NCBI RefSeq assembly: GCF_003010915.2
Contig: NZ_CP028426.1
Coordinates: 2,914,001-2,978,000 of the forward strand
Direction: 5' to 3'
Source of the DNA: Gulosibacter molinativorax
GTDB lineage: Bacteria > Actinomycetota > Actinomycetes > Actinomycetales > Microbacteriaceae
DNA length: 64,000 nt
A program made the translations under genes and the position numbers. Under the pieces are notes generated by a model. That model saw nothing but the letters and a program-made list of their open reading frames with translations. It searched no databases and was not told the origin of the DNA. Numbering within the stretch: position 1 is the stretch's first letter; every line of letters begins with the position of its first letter. Shown in pieces: positions 16,170 to 24,923 of the stretch.

Positions 16170-19100
16170 TCACAACCGCATCCTGAGCCCGCGAGGAATC
16201 TGCCCGAACCCGGCATCGGTCAGCAGCCGTGCAAGCGGCGTCTCGAGCGCGTATTTCCCGTCGATCTTCTCGATCACGAGGTTCGGGATGCGCGCACGCC
16301 GCACAGCGTCGGCCAGCGAGATGGCGGCGGCGCGGGCGACTGGATTGTTTTCGACGGCATCCAGCGAGTCGTCCTCGAGGAACGACAGCAGCGTTTTGCC
16401 GCCGCGCTCGACGTAGAGCACGAGCGCGCCGTCGACGAGGGTTACGAGTCCGCCGGCCTTGCGGCCGGGGCGGTGAGTGGATGGGTGTTCGGGCCAGGGG
16501 AGCGCGGCACCATACGGGTTGGCCGGGTCGGTCGCCGCCAGGGTGATCGCGCGCAGCGGCGGTTTCTCGGTGAAGCGGTCGTCGTCGGCGCGGCGGAGCA
16601 GGTCGATCGCTCCAGCGGTCGCGAACTGCGCCGCGCCGAGGCCGTCGATGAAGTACCCGCGGCGCGCACGGCCCGCTTCCTCGAACTTCGCGAGCACGCG
16701 GTAGGCGAGCGCGAAGCCACCTTCGGCGCCGGAGGCCTCGACGGAGCCGCGGGTGACGACACCGTAGCGATCGAGCTGCAACTCCGCGGCCGCCTGCGCC
16801 TTGACGGTCGCATCCTCGTCGTACGTCGCGGCGAGCGACCAGCGGCCGGCGGCGCGGGGCGGCACCTGCACGGCCTTGCGCTCGGCCGCCCAAGAGCGGA
16901 AGGAGCGGCCACGTGCGGGTTGCCGGGCGGTTCGGTGCGAGGGCGCGGAGCGGCTCGCTGAACCCGAGCGCGCAGGGCCCGTCAGGACCGCCCGCAGCGG
17001 CACGAGCGAGTCGCACGTAACGACACCGAGCCACGCGAGCTCCCACAGCGCATCCGCGATTGCCTCGAGGGAGGGCGTGTCCCGGCGGGGAGCTGGTGCG
17101 CCTGGGGTGTCGGTCGCGGCGCGGAAGGTGGGGCCGAGACCGGGTGCGGCAGCGGTGGGGTCGGGGTCGGGATCGCTTTCGTGCGCTTCGGCGGCACTAT
17201 CCTGCTCGAGCGCGATCACGATCTGCGGCAGGAACATCGCACCGCCCTCCGCGAGCACGGCGGCGACGCGCTTCGCGAGCGGGGATGCATCCTCGGGCAG
17301 CGCCTCGCGCTGGAACGTGAGGTGCTCGGTATCGGTGAGGTGCAGGCTCAGCCAGCCGTCGGCGCGGCCGATCTCGCCGTGACCGTGCCAGCGAACCTCG
17401 CCCGAGACGATCAGCTCGTCGAGCATCCCGGGCGCGTAGTCGCGCACGCGCGCGGGCAGGACGAGCGACTCCCACGCGGATGCGGGGATCTGCACGCCCT
17501 GCAACTGGTCGATCACGGTGAACACGCCCTCGACGCCCGACACCGCCGCGCCACCCGAACCGGAATCGACCTGCTGCCAGTCGGCGAGGAACCGGGCATA
17601 CGCGGCCTGCGAGACCGGCTCGACCTCGTGGCGCAGCTTCGCGAGGGTGCGGGCGCGGATGCGGCGCAGGACCCGGTCGTCGACCCACTCCTCACCGGCG
17701 CGGCCGGGTGTGAACTCGCCGCGCACGACCCGGTGCGCGAGCTCGAGGCGCTGCAGCGCATCCGTCGCGACCGCGTGGCCAATGCCGAGCCGGGTCGCGA
17801 CGTCCGCGGTCGTGAACGGTGCGTGGGTGCGGGCGAAGCGGCCGACGAGGTCGCCGAGTGGGTCGGCGATCGGGGTGAGGAACGCGGCGGGCACGCCGAT
17901 CGGGATGGGGGTGCCGAGGCCGTCGCGCAGGCGCGCGGCGTCTTCGATCGCGGCGACGCGCTCCTCGCCCGCGATACGCAGGCGGAGGGCGCGCTTGTCG
18001 GCGACGAGGTGGGCGACGATCTCGCTGACCTCGAAGGTGGAGCTTGTCGAAGCCTCGCTGGTTGAGCTTGTCGAAGCCATCGCGACCTCGACATGCTCGG
18101 CCGTCGACGTGGGTTCGGGCACCTCGACGGGCTCGGCGACCTCGGTCGCATCCTCGCCGAACCGGTCGATAATCTCCGCCTCGGTGAGCGGACCGAGCAG
18201 CCGAAGGAGGTCGGCGACGCCCTCGAGGTCGCGGGCGCGGAACCCCGGCGCGCGCTTCTGCAGCTCGGCCTCGACATCGGCAATCGCCTCCTGATCGAGC
18301 AGATCACGCAGCGAGGTGGCGCCGAGCAGCTCGGCGAGGAGGCTCGCATCCAGGTTTAACGCCGCGGCGCGGCGCTCCGCGAGCGGCTGATCGCCCTCGT
18401 ACAGGAACTGTCCGACGTATCCGAACAGCAAATTGCGCGCGAACGGCGACGGCTCCCCGGTGATGACCTCCGTGATCCGCACCTCGCGCGACTCGATCCG
18501 CGCGATCAGCTCGGTGAACGCGTCGAGGTCGTACACATCGTGCAGTACCTCGCGCACGGTCTCGAGGATGATCGGGAACTCGGGATAGCGGCGGGCCACC
18601 TCGAGCAACTGGGCGGCGCGCAACCGCTGCTGCCACAACGGTGAGCGCTTGCCGGGATGCAGCCTCGGCAGCAGCAGCGCGCGGGCCGCGTTCTCGCGGA
18701 AGCGTGCGGCGAACAGCGCCGAGGCGCCGACCTCGCGGGTCACCGTCGGCGCGATCTCCTCGCGGTCGAAGACGAACAGCTCGGCGCCGGGCGGGTCGGC
18801 GTCGATGTCGGGAATGCGTACGACGATGCCGTCGTCGCTCGCCATCGCAGAGCCCTCCATCCCGAATCGCTCGCGCACCCGCGCCGTGACGAGCAACGCC
18901 CACGGCGCGTGCACCCGCCGCCCATAGGGCGAGTGGAGTACGACCCGCCAGTCGCCGAGCTCATCCCGGTTGCGCTCGACGACGAGCACCCGGTCGCTCG
19001 GCACCTGCCCGGTCGCCTCACGCTGTTCGCGCACGTAGCGCAGCAGGTTTGACGAGGCGTTTTCGTCGAGCACCGGGGCGAGCGTCGCGGGTACCGCGTC

Positions 19101-21080
19101 GTTGGATGCGATGTCTCGCGTGACCTCGCCGATCGCGGCACCGAGCTCCGCGGGCCTTCCGATCGAGTCGCCGTGCCAGAAGGGGAGCTTTCCGGGCTCG
19201 CCAAATGCGGGGGTCACGCGCACGCGGTCAGGCCCGATTTCGCGGATGCGCCACGAGGTCGAGCCGAGCGCGATCACGTCGCCGACGCGCGACTCGTAGA
19301 CCATTTCCTCGTCGAGTTCGCCGACGCGCATCCCCGCTTTCCGACGACTCGAGCCCGTCGTGCCGTCCTCCGCCTCGGGGCCGTCCTCGGCGCCCGTGAA
19401 CATGAACACGCCGTACATCCCGCGGTCGGGGATTGTGCCGCCGCCGGTCACCGCGAGTCGCTGCGCGCCGGGGCGGCCCTCGAAGGTATCGGCGTCGCGA
19501 TCCCACAGGATGCGCGGGCGCAGGTGGGCGAACTCGTCCGACGGATAGCGGCCAGCGAGCAGGTCGAGCACCGAGTCGAGCAGCGTCCGTGACAGTCGCT
19601 GGAATGACGCAGCCTTCCGCACGAGCGCGAGCCAATCATCCACCGCCCAGCGGTCGATCGCTGAGGCCGCAATGATCTGCTGGGCCAGCACATCCAGCGG
19701 GTTCTCGATCAGCTCGATGCGCTCGATCGAGCCCGAAAGCATCCGCGAGGCGACGACCGCGGAGTGCAGCACATCCGCGCGGTGCTTCGGCAGCAGCTCG
19801 CCGCGCGAGACGCCGCCGACCTGGTGCCCGGCGCGGCCGAGGCGCTGCAGGCCCGAGGCGACCGAGGGCGGCGACTCGACCTGGATGACGAGCTCGACGT
19901 CGCCCATGTCGATGCCGAGCTCGAGGCTCGAGGTCGCGACGACGCAGCGCAGCTGGCCCGACTTCAGCGCCTCCTCGACCTCAGCGCGGATGTCTTTCGA
20001 CATCGAGCCGTGGTGGGTGCGCGCGAAGGGGGCGTCTTCGCCCTCGTCGGTCGCGGCGCGCCCGGTGCGCTCGCGGTATTCCTCGTTGAGGTTTGCGGTG
20101 AGGCGTTCGGCGAGTCCGCGGGAGTTCACGAAGACGATCGTGGAGCGGTGCTCGAGCACGCGGTCGACGATCTCGGACTCGATGTGTGGCCAGATCGAAC
20201 CGCGGCGCGGGTCGGTCGCCTGCGAGGCATCCCCGAACAGGATGTCGTCGTCGAGGTTCGTGCTCGGTGCCGGCGTTCCAGACGTGCCGAGGTCGCTGAG
20301 ATCCTCGACGGGCACGACGACCTTGAGATCGAACGCCTTCTCGCTCGGCGGCGCGACGATCGTCACCGGTGCCGAGCCGCCCAGGAATTTCGCGACGGTC
20401 TCGAGCGGTCGCACCGTCGCCGAGAGCCCGATGCGCTGTGCGGGTGGGCGTTCCTCCGGGGACGTGCGGAGCGCATCCAACCGCTCGAGCGAGAGCGCGA
20501 GGTGCGCGCCACGCTTCGAGTCGGCGAGCGCGTGCACCTCGTCGACGATGACCGTGTCGACGGTGCGGAGCCCATCGCGCGCGGTCGAGGTCAGCATCAG
20601 GTAGAGCGACTCCGGGGTGGTGATGAGCACATCCGGCGGATTTGCCTGCAGGCGCCGACGCTCGGCGGGCTTCGTGTCGCCCGACCGCACGCCGACCGTG
20701 ATCGGCGTCGCCTCGAGGCCGAGTCGCTTCGCGGTCTGGTCGATGCCGACGAGTGGCGCGTTGAGGTTGCGCTCGACGTCGACGCCGAGGGCCTTGAGTG
20801 GCGAGATATAGAGGATGCGGGTACCGCGTTCCCGGGGGGCGGTGCCGTCGTGGATGAGCCGGTCGAGCGCCCAGAGGAACGCCGCGAGCGTCTTACCGGA
20901 ACCGGTCGGCGCGACCACGAGCGTGTGGCCGCCGGTTGCGATCGCATCCCACGCCTCACGCTGGGCGCGCGTCGGCTGCTCGAACGCGCCGAGGAACCAG
21001 GTTCGGGTCGCCTCGCCGAAGGCATCCATGCCGGAGCCGTTCGAAGCGTGCGCGTCAGTCATCTCTTTAGCGAACCACAT
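16170..21080 (-). CDS. lhr: Lhr-type ATP-dependent DNA helicase
   Basis: Large superfamily 2 helicase of 1636 residues, involved in DNA repair. Walker A (PTGSGKT, about 58-64) and the DEVH box (about 180-183) are near the N-terminus, followed by the second RecA domain with VATSSLELGIDMGDV and QRLGRAGH, then the winged-helix and C-terminal domains of full-length Lhr. Around residues 1000-1016 is a Ser/Thr-rich stretch encoded by two copies of a dispersed DNA repeat (18036-18078), unlike the rest of the protein. An in-frame ATG at 21062 is an alternative start. It is probably co-transcribed with nei. Confidence 0.95.
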   Translation of the reverse strand: MWFAKEMTDAHASNGSGMDAFGEATRTWFLGAFEQPTRAQREAWDAIATGGHTLVVAPTGSGKTLAAFLWALDRLIHDGTAPRERGTRILYISPLKALGVDVERNLNAPLVGIDQTAKRLGLEATPITVGVRSGDTKPAERRRLQANPPDVLITTPESLYLMLTSTARDGLRTVDTVIVDEVHALADSKRGAHLALSLERLDALRTSPEERPPAQRIGLSATVRPLETVAKFLGGSAPVTIVAPPSEKAFDLKVVVPVEDLSDLGTSGTPAPSTNLDDDILFGDASQATDPRRGSIWPHIESEIVDRVLEHRSTIVFVNSRGLAERLTANLNEEYRERTGRAATDEGEDAPFARTHHGSMSKDIRAEVEEALKSGQLRCVVATSSLELGIDMGDVELVIQVESPPSVASGLQRLGRAGHQVGGVSRGELLPKHRADVLHSAVVASRMLSGSIERIELIENPLDVLAQQIIAASAIDRWAVDDWLALVRKAASFQRLSRTLLDSVLDLLAGRYPSDEFAHLRPRILWDRDADTFEGRPGAQRLAVTGGGTIPDRGMYGVFMFTGAEDGPEAEDGTTGSSRRKAGMRVGELDEEMVYESRVGDVIALGSTSWRIREIGPDRVRVTPAFGEPGKLPFWHGDSIGRPAELGAAIGEVTRDIASNDAVPATLAPVLDENASSNLLRYVREQREATGQVPSDRVLVVERNRDELGDWRVVLHSPYGRRVHAPWALLVTARVRERFGMEGSAMASDDGIVVRIPDIDADPPGAELFVFDREEIAPTVTREVGASALFAARFRENAARALLLPRLHPGKRSPLWQQRLRAAQLLEVARRYPEFPIILETVREVLHDVYDLDAFTELIARIESREVRITEVITGEPSPFARNLLFGYVGQFLYEGDQPLAERRAAALNLDASLLAELLGATSLRDLLDQEAIADVEAELQKRAPGFRARDLEGVADLLRLLGPLTEAEIIDRFGEDATEVAEPVEVPEPTSTAEHVEVAMASTSSTSEASTSSTFEVSEIVAHLVADKRALRLRIAGEERVAAIEDAARLRDGLGTPIPIGVPAAFLTPIADPLGDLVGRFARTHAPFTTADVATRLGIGHAVATDALQRLELAHRVVRGEFTPGRAGEEWVDDRVLRRIRARTLAKLRHEVEPVSQAAYARFLADWQQVDSGSGGAAVSGVEGVFTVIDQLQGVQIPASAWESLVLPARVRDYAPGMLDELIVSGEVRWHGHGEIGRADGWLSLHLTDTEHLTFQREALPEDASPLAKRVAAVLAEGGAMFLPQIVIALEQDSAAEAHESDPDPDPTAAAPGLGPTFRAATDTPGAPAPRRDTPSLEAIADALWELAWLGVVTCDSLVPLRAVLTGPARSGSASRSAPSHRTARQPARGRSFRSWAAERKAVQVPPRAAGRWSLAATYDEDATVKAQAAAELQLDRYGVVTRGSVEASGAEGGFALAYRVLAKFEEAGRARRGYFIDGLGAAQFATAGAIDLLRRADDDRFTEKPPLRAITLAATDPANPYGAALPWPEHPSTHRPGRKAGGLVTLVDGALVLYVERGGKTLLSFLEDDSLDAVENNPVARAAAISLADAVRRARIPNLVIEKIDGKYALETPLARLLTDAGFGQIPRGLRMRL
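18036..18078. repeat. Two copies of a GAGCTTGTCGAAG repeat inside lhr
   Basis: GGTGGAGCTTGTCGAAGCC (18036-18054) and GGTTGAGCTTGTCGAAGCC (18060-18078) are direct copies 24 bp apart. The spacing is a multiple of three and they are read in frame as Ser/Thr-rich linker. Similar sequences are common between genes in actinobacteria of this kind. Confidence 0.75.
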
Positions 21081-21118
21081 GACGCTGGCCTGCGCGTGGT
21101 GGTGTGGCGGTGAAAGCG

Positions 21119-21280
21119 ATGGCGGAAGTGCTGGGCCGAGGGCGTCGGTGTGACGAAATCCGTGAAGGCTATCGCCGCTACGCGATCGGCAGCCACCTCA
21201 TCTTCGTTGTCGAATTGAAGCATGGCATCGATGTCATTCGGATCCAGCACCAACCGATGGACCCGACGCGGCACTTCTAA
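21119..21280 (+). pseudogene. Remnant of a ParE/RelE toxin gene (C-terminal part)
   Basis: The plus-strand frame closed by TAA at 21278 reads CDEIREGYRRYAIGSHLIF, then a short variable stretch, then GIDVIRIQHQPMDPTRHF. This is the conserved C-terminal half of ParE toxins (GYRRY.VGSH.IF...GI.V.RI.HQ.MD..RH). The first half and any antitoxin are missing: an in-frame stop lies at 21080-21082, where the lhr start begins on the other strand. It therefore appears to be a truncated leftover, overlapping the lhr upstream region. Confidence 0.8.
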
Positions 21281-21359
21281 CCGGGCGAGGGCGTCACGAG
21301 CCGTGTGCGCCACCAAGTCCTCTATTGCCATTGAAGTAAAGAGGGGATAGATTTAAAGC

Positions 21360-21437
21360 GTGAAGGCGCAGAAAACCCGCGACGTGCTCCGGCAGATTCA
21401 ACGGTCGGGGGTACCCCTTCCCCGTGAATGGGAATAA
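21360..21437 (+). pseudogene. Short HicA-like fragment before the HicB-like gene
   Basis: From GTG 21360 the frame reads KAQKTRDVLRQIQRSG and stops after 25 codons. The beginning looks like HicA-type toxins (K..ELLR.L...G), but the conserved Gly-Ser-His part is absent. Its position directly upstream of a HicB-like gene supports a broken toxin. The similarity is short, so this call is tentative. Confidence 0.4.
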
Positions 21438-21458
21438 AGCAAGTCAGGAGGAGCTCAG

Positions 21459-21833
21459 GTGCGAGAGCTGGATGTGGTCGTCGAACGCGACGGTAAGTGG
21501 TGGGTGTTTGAGATTCCTGAGCTGGGGACCGGCGGGCAGGCGCTAAGTCTCGCCGAAGTCGACGATGAAGCTCGAGACGTGGCCGCCATGTGGCTCGAGG
21601 AAGACCTCGCGTCGATAAAGGTCGACGTCACGATCAATGCTGCGGCGCATTCGATCGCGGAATGGGAGGCGGCGGAGCGGGAAGAAATCCAAGCGCGGGA
21701 GGCTCAGGCGCATGCCGCAGAGCGTCGGCGCGCCGTAGTTCGAGAGCTGCGAGGGCAAAAATTCAGCGCCCTTGACGTCGCGCGGATACTCGGAATTTCG
21801 AAGCAGCGCGTGTACCAACTCGAGAAGAAGTAA
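21459..21833 (+). CDS. HicB-like antitoxin with C-terminal helix-turn-helix
   Basis: Protein of 124 residues. The first 45 residues (VVVERDGKWWVFEIPELGTGGQALSLAEV) match the partial RNase-H-like fold of HicB antitoxins; the C-terminus has an HTH-like segment (SALDVARILGISKQRVYQLEK) for DNA binding, with an Ala/Glu-rich helix between. GTG start with AGGAGG 7 bp upstream. Its partner toxin seems to be lost or reduced to the fragment just upstream, so this may now be a free-standing regulator. Confidence 0.75.
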   Translation: MRELDVVVERDGKWWVFEIPELGTGGQALSLAEVDDEARDVAAMWLEEDLASIKVDVTINAAAHSIAEWEAAEREEIQAREAQAHAAERRRAVVRELRGQKFSALDVARILGISKQRVYQLEKK

Positions 21834-21839
21834 GTCTGG

Positions 21840-22253
21840 TTACGCGGCGGGCGGCCCGCCAGCCGCGGCCTCGGGGTCCATCCAGAACGGCTCGAAGTGG
21901 TTGCCGTCTGGGTCGTCGAACTGGCCGCCGTACATGAAACCGTGGTCCTGAATCTTGCCGACCTTGCCGCCAGCCTTTCCTACGGTTTCGAGGAACGCAT
22001 CCACGGCCTCGCGAGAGTCGAGGTCGAAGGCGATCAACGCGAGCGACTGCGTCGCCGGGTCGCCGACCGTCTTGTCGCCGATGAAGGTTTGGTAGTAGTC
22101 GCGGTGGAGCGCCATAAGGTACTGCCCGTCGGACATTTCGACACTGACGGCGTTTTCGTCACTGAAGTTGGGATTGACCGACCAGCCGATGGCGGTAAAA
22201 AACACCTTTGACCGTTCGACGTCGGAGGTTGGGATGTTCAGGAAAATACTCAT
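21840..22253 (-). CDS. VOC family protein (glyoxalase/bleomycin-resistance fold)
   Basis: Protein of 137 residues with two beta-alpha-beta-beta-beta units. It begins MSIFLNIPTSDVERSKVFF and ends with GGQFDDPDGNHFEPFWMDP, the typical last strand containing a metal-ligand Glu. Members include lyases, dioxygenases and resistance proteins; the substrate is not predictable. I chose the ATG at 22253, where the conserved strand begins, instead of the longer frame from 22325. Confidence 0.87.
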   Translation of the reverse strand: MSIFLNIPTSDVERSKVFFTAIGWSVNPNFSDENAVSVEMSDGQYLMALHRDYYQTFIGDKTVGDPATQSLALIAFDLDSREAVDAFLETVGKAGGKVGKIQDHGFMYGGQFDDPDGNHFEPFWMDPEAAAGGPPAA

Positions 22254-22391
22254 GCCCCAAGCCTTGTCTGGATCGGCGTAGAGCAACACCGTTTGACGCT
22301 GGCAGTACCTGGCAATGTTCCCCACACCTGATCAGCCCGTTCGGGTGCCGCTTCGTGAGCATGGCATATTGGATGCGTCGGACGGAGTGCC

Positions 22392-23045
22392 ATGACGAAA
22401 CGCGACGAGAACAACGCCAAGATAAAGCGGGGAGACGGCAGCGCGATCAAGCCAGTTCGTGGGCTCGAGGCGTTGTGGCGATCACAGTTTGGCATTCGCC
22501 TCGTCGAGCAAGATGGCAACGGCCGGGATGCGGTTCGCTCATATGCGGTCGACGTCAACCTCTTCGATTGGGAACCTACCGGCGCACTTTACCGCGACGG
22601 CCAACAGTACCTTCGAGCTGAGCTGCCAGTGCGATTCCCGGTGCAGCGGGGCGAGATCGACGTCGCGGCGACGTCGTTTGGGATGAAACGTGTGCATTTC
22701 ATTCGAGACAACGAGGAGGTTCAGCTGCTGCCGATGCCGGGAACGGCTGAGCATGCCCGCGCAATGTTTGCCCGCGAGCATCCCTTTTGGAGCCGCTTGA
22801 TCGGCATCCTCGCTATCGTCGTGATGCTGGTGAGTCTCGCGCTGCTCGTCCCTTGGGCGCTCGAACAGGTCACTCGCGTCGAGTTCATCGCCGAACGGTT
22901 TGGAGTGTTCGTTTCGCCGCTCGAGATCCCCGGGTGGCTTGGCGGAGTCCTCACGGTGGCGGGATTTGCGGCGGCCATCGAACGGGCGCTCACGCTCCGG
23001 AATCACTGGCTCATCGATGCAGACACATGGTTCCTAGGGGACTAG
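22392..23045 (+). CDS. Hypothetical membrane protein
   Basis: Protein of 217 residues with a soluble N-terminal part of about 130 residues and two hydrophobic segments (about 138-160 and 178-195). No family recognised. The N-terminal part is basic at first (KRDENNAKIKRGDG) and likely cytoplasmic. Confidence 0.65.
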   Translation: MTKRDENNAKIKRGDGSAIKPVRGLEALWRSQFGIRLVEQDGNGRDAVRSYAVDVNLFDWEPTGALYRDGQQYLRAELPVRFPVQRGEIDVAATSFGMKRVHFIRDNEEVQLLPMPGTAEHARAMFAREHPFWSRLIGILAIVVMLVSLALLVPWALEQVTRVEFIAERFGVFVSPLEIPGWLGGVLTVAGFAAAIERALTLRNHWLIDADTWFLGD

Positions 23046-23103
23046 CGCGTGGTTCGCCTGCTGCTTTCGTGAGGGCTTGCGCGTAAGCAACATCCATCTT
23101 CAC

Positions 23104-23586
23104 CTAGTCGGCAAACGGATCGGTAATCTCCCGAAGCCGGGTCAGTGCATCCCGCAACTGCGCCATCGATTCCTCGCCGAGATGTTCGGTCCACTCGGCC
23201 TCGATTCGAGCCTCCTCGCGGCGGGCGATCGGCAGATACTTGTCGATAGTCTCCGTGGTTCCGCGGACGAGCCTGGCCCTGCCGTCGGTCGGGTCGGGAA
23301 CTCGCTCGACGATGCCGGCTTCTTCGAGCCGATCGATGAGTGACGTCGCGGTTTGCTTCGTGATTTGCGCCTGCTCGGCGAGGTCCGAGATTCGGCTCCC
23401 GCCGGGGGCGATTCTGGCAAGCAGTCGGCCCTGTGCGACCGTAAACTCGGCCCCCGCATCCCTCATCACCTGGAAGATTCGAGTCTCGGCGTAGCGCTGC
23501 GCGATGAACATCAAGACGGATGTGGGGAGTGCTCGGTCTTCGGGGTCGAGGTAGTGCGGGTTGGTATTGGCGGGTGACGCGTTCAC
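23104..23586 (-). CDS. MarR family transcriptional regulator
   Basis: Winged-helix repressor of 160 residues. The recognition region ISDLAEQAQITKQTATSLIDRLEEAGIVERVPDPTD (helix-turn-helix plus wing start) is clear. It is divergent from the DsbA-like gene at 23679; a perfect palindrome in the 92-bp gap is a likely operator, so the regulator probably controls both itself and the redox gene. Confidence 0.92.
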   Translation of the reverse strand: MNASPANTNPHYLDPEDRALPTSVLMFIAQRYAETRIFQVMRDAGAEFTVAQGRLLARIAPGGSRISDLAEQAQITKQTATSLIDRLEEAGIVERVPDPTDGRARLVRGTTETIDKYLPIARREEARIEAEWTEHLGEESMAQLRDALTRLREITDPFAD

Positions 23587-23603
23587 GACGATCCTTGATT
23601 TGA

Positions 23604-23616
23604 TTCGATTATCGAA
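23604..23616. promoter_or_regulatory. Palindrome between marR and dsbA-like genes
   Basis: TTCGATTATCGAA is a perfect 13-bp palindrome about its central T, in an AT-rich gap between divergent genes. A related TTCGTAGATCG follows at 23626. A MarR operator is the likely reading. Confidence 0.5.
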
Positions 23617-23678
23617 GTAAAATAGTTCGTAGATCGTACCATTATTACTCGCGGAGCCTCAAGGAAGAGGGTGAGGTC

Positions 23679-24305
23679 ATGGACGACACGCGTACGCGAA
23701 TCGACTACTGGTTTGATCCCGTCTGCCCTTATTCCTGGAACGCGCACTGCTGGCTCGTCGAGGTGCAGCGAAAGGCCCATATCGATGTCACGCTTCACCC
23801 AATGAGCCTGCTTTTCGCCAATGAGCATTCCGAAGAATCGGATCAGTACAAGAAGAATGTCGCCAGAACTGCCGCCCCATCGCGCGTCGCGATGGCGATC
23901 TTCGAGCGTCATGGCGGTGAAGCATTGCGTCAGTTTTATCTGGCGTTCGGTCGCCCTATTTTCGATCACTGGCGGTATGCCTCGAGTCGGGAACTTCGGG
24001 ATGCGATGGTCGCGGCGCTCGCGGAGGTGGGCCTTCCTGCGAACCTCATTGAGGCTGGTGAAGACACAACGTTCGACAATGCCCTCCGGCGCAGTCACGA
24101 GGAGGGAACCGGGCCGGTAGGCGGCCGAACTGTCGGTACCCCAACCATCCACATCGATGGTGCCGCCTTCTTCGGGCCAGTGCTGCAAAGCATCCCCCGA
24201 GGCGACCAATCGCTCGAACTACTCGAAGCGCTGCGGCTTCTTGCCCACAGCGACAGCTTCTATGAGCTCAAACGCGACCGCACGAGACCGCCGGTGTTCG
24301 ATTGA
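23679..24305 (+). CDS. DsbA family protein, mycothiol-nitroreductase-like, CPYS active site
   Basis: Second member of the Rv2466c-like group, 208 residues: YWFDPVCPYSW at the start, VGTPTIHIDGAAFFGPVLQ with the cis-proline, and YELKRDRTRPPVFD at the end. The active site is C16-P-Y-S19, so the second cysteine of the usual CxxC is again missing; another Cys at position 24 is outside the motif. Divergent from marR. The ribosome site GAGG lies 11 bp upstream. It is followed 27 bp later by a broken maleylpyruvate-isomerase-like gene. Confidence 0.85.
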   Translation: MDDTRTRIDYWFDPVCPYSWNAHCWLVEVQRKAHIDVTLHPMSLLFANEHSEESDQYKKNVARTAAPSRVAMAIFERHGGEALRQFYLAFGRPIFDHWRYASSRELRDAMVAALAEVGLPANLIEAGEDTTFDNALRRSHEEGTGPVGGRTVGTPTIHIDGAAFFGPVLQSIPRGDQSLELLEALRLLAHSDSFYELKRDRTRPPVFD

Positions 24306-24332
24306 CCGGTCTGAACGAATCCGAGGAAAATC

Positions 24333-24832
24333 ATGAACACCACACTTCTCGACATCGACGGCATCCGGGCGGGATGAACGCGATCAACAACGCGATGTCT
24401 ATCAAGAAAGCAAACCAGGTGGCGAAGGAAACATTCGCTGACGAGATTCGCGCAACCATCGGCTCGCGGAAGCATAACGTCGGTGTGACTCCTCGGGAGA
24501 CGCTGGTGGATGCGCTCGTGCATCCGCAAGACATCGCGATTCCGCTCGGCCGCGAGATGCCGATGGACGCGCTTGCTGCTGCCACGGCGGCCGAACGGGT
24601 GTGGTCGTATCAAGGTAAGGGGCTGGCGAGAGTCTTCCGAAACCTGCCGCTCTGGCACATGCGACTGGTCGCGACGGACATCGATTGGTCAGTCGATCCG
24701 CTCGGCGGGACAGTTGGTGCTCCCGAAATTCGTGGGCCGATTGCGGAACTGCTCCTGCTGCTGACGGGTCGAACCGTGGCGTTCGACCGCGTCGAGGGGG
24801 AGGGGCTGCTGCTGTTACAGCGCGAGCGCTGA
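24333..24832 (+). pseudogene. Maleylpyruvate isomerase/DinB-like family gene, N-terminus deleted
   Basis: From ATG 24333 (with GAGGAA upstream) the frame reads NTTLLDIDGIRAG and stops at TGA 24375. A shifted frame then continues as MNAINNAMSIKKANQVAKE and runs to 24832 with a conserved-looking LVHPQDIAIPLGRE region. Members of this family (mycothiol-dependent maleylpyruvate isomerase superfamily, TIGR03083-like) have about 50 more residues between these parts, including the first helix of the DinB bundle. A deletion with frameshift is the simplest explanation. It is downstream of the DsbA-like gene. Confidence 0.65.
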
Positions 24833-24923
24833 GGAATACTGGGCCGGGCTCCGGGGTTGTGTGGTGATATGACCGCAGGGCCTCGTCGCCCGGCTTTATT
24901 CATTGCAGAGATCGGACTACCGC

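Noticed and set aside
19764..21113. Plus-strand open frame of 449 codons
   Set aside because: Antisense to the helicase motifs of lhr; Arg-rich with no recognisable domain.
21059..21331. Minus-strand open frame of 90 codons upstream of lhr
   Set aside because: The plus strand here encodes a recognisable ParE C-terminus; the minus frame is its shadow.
24302..24374. Upstream extension of the isomerase-like frame starting at 24302
   Set aside because: It overlaps the end of the DsbA-like gene, has low-complexity residues unlike the family, and the real start with ribosome site is in another frame at 24333.
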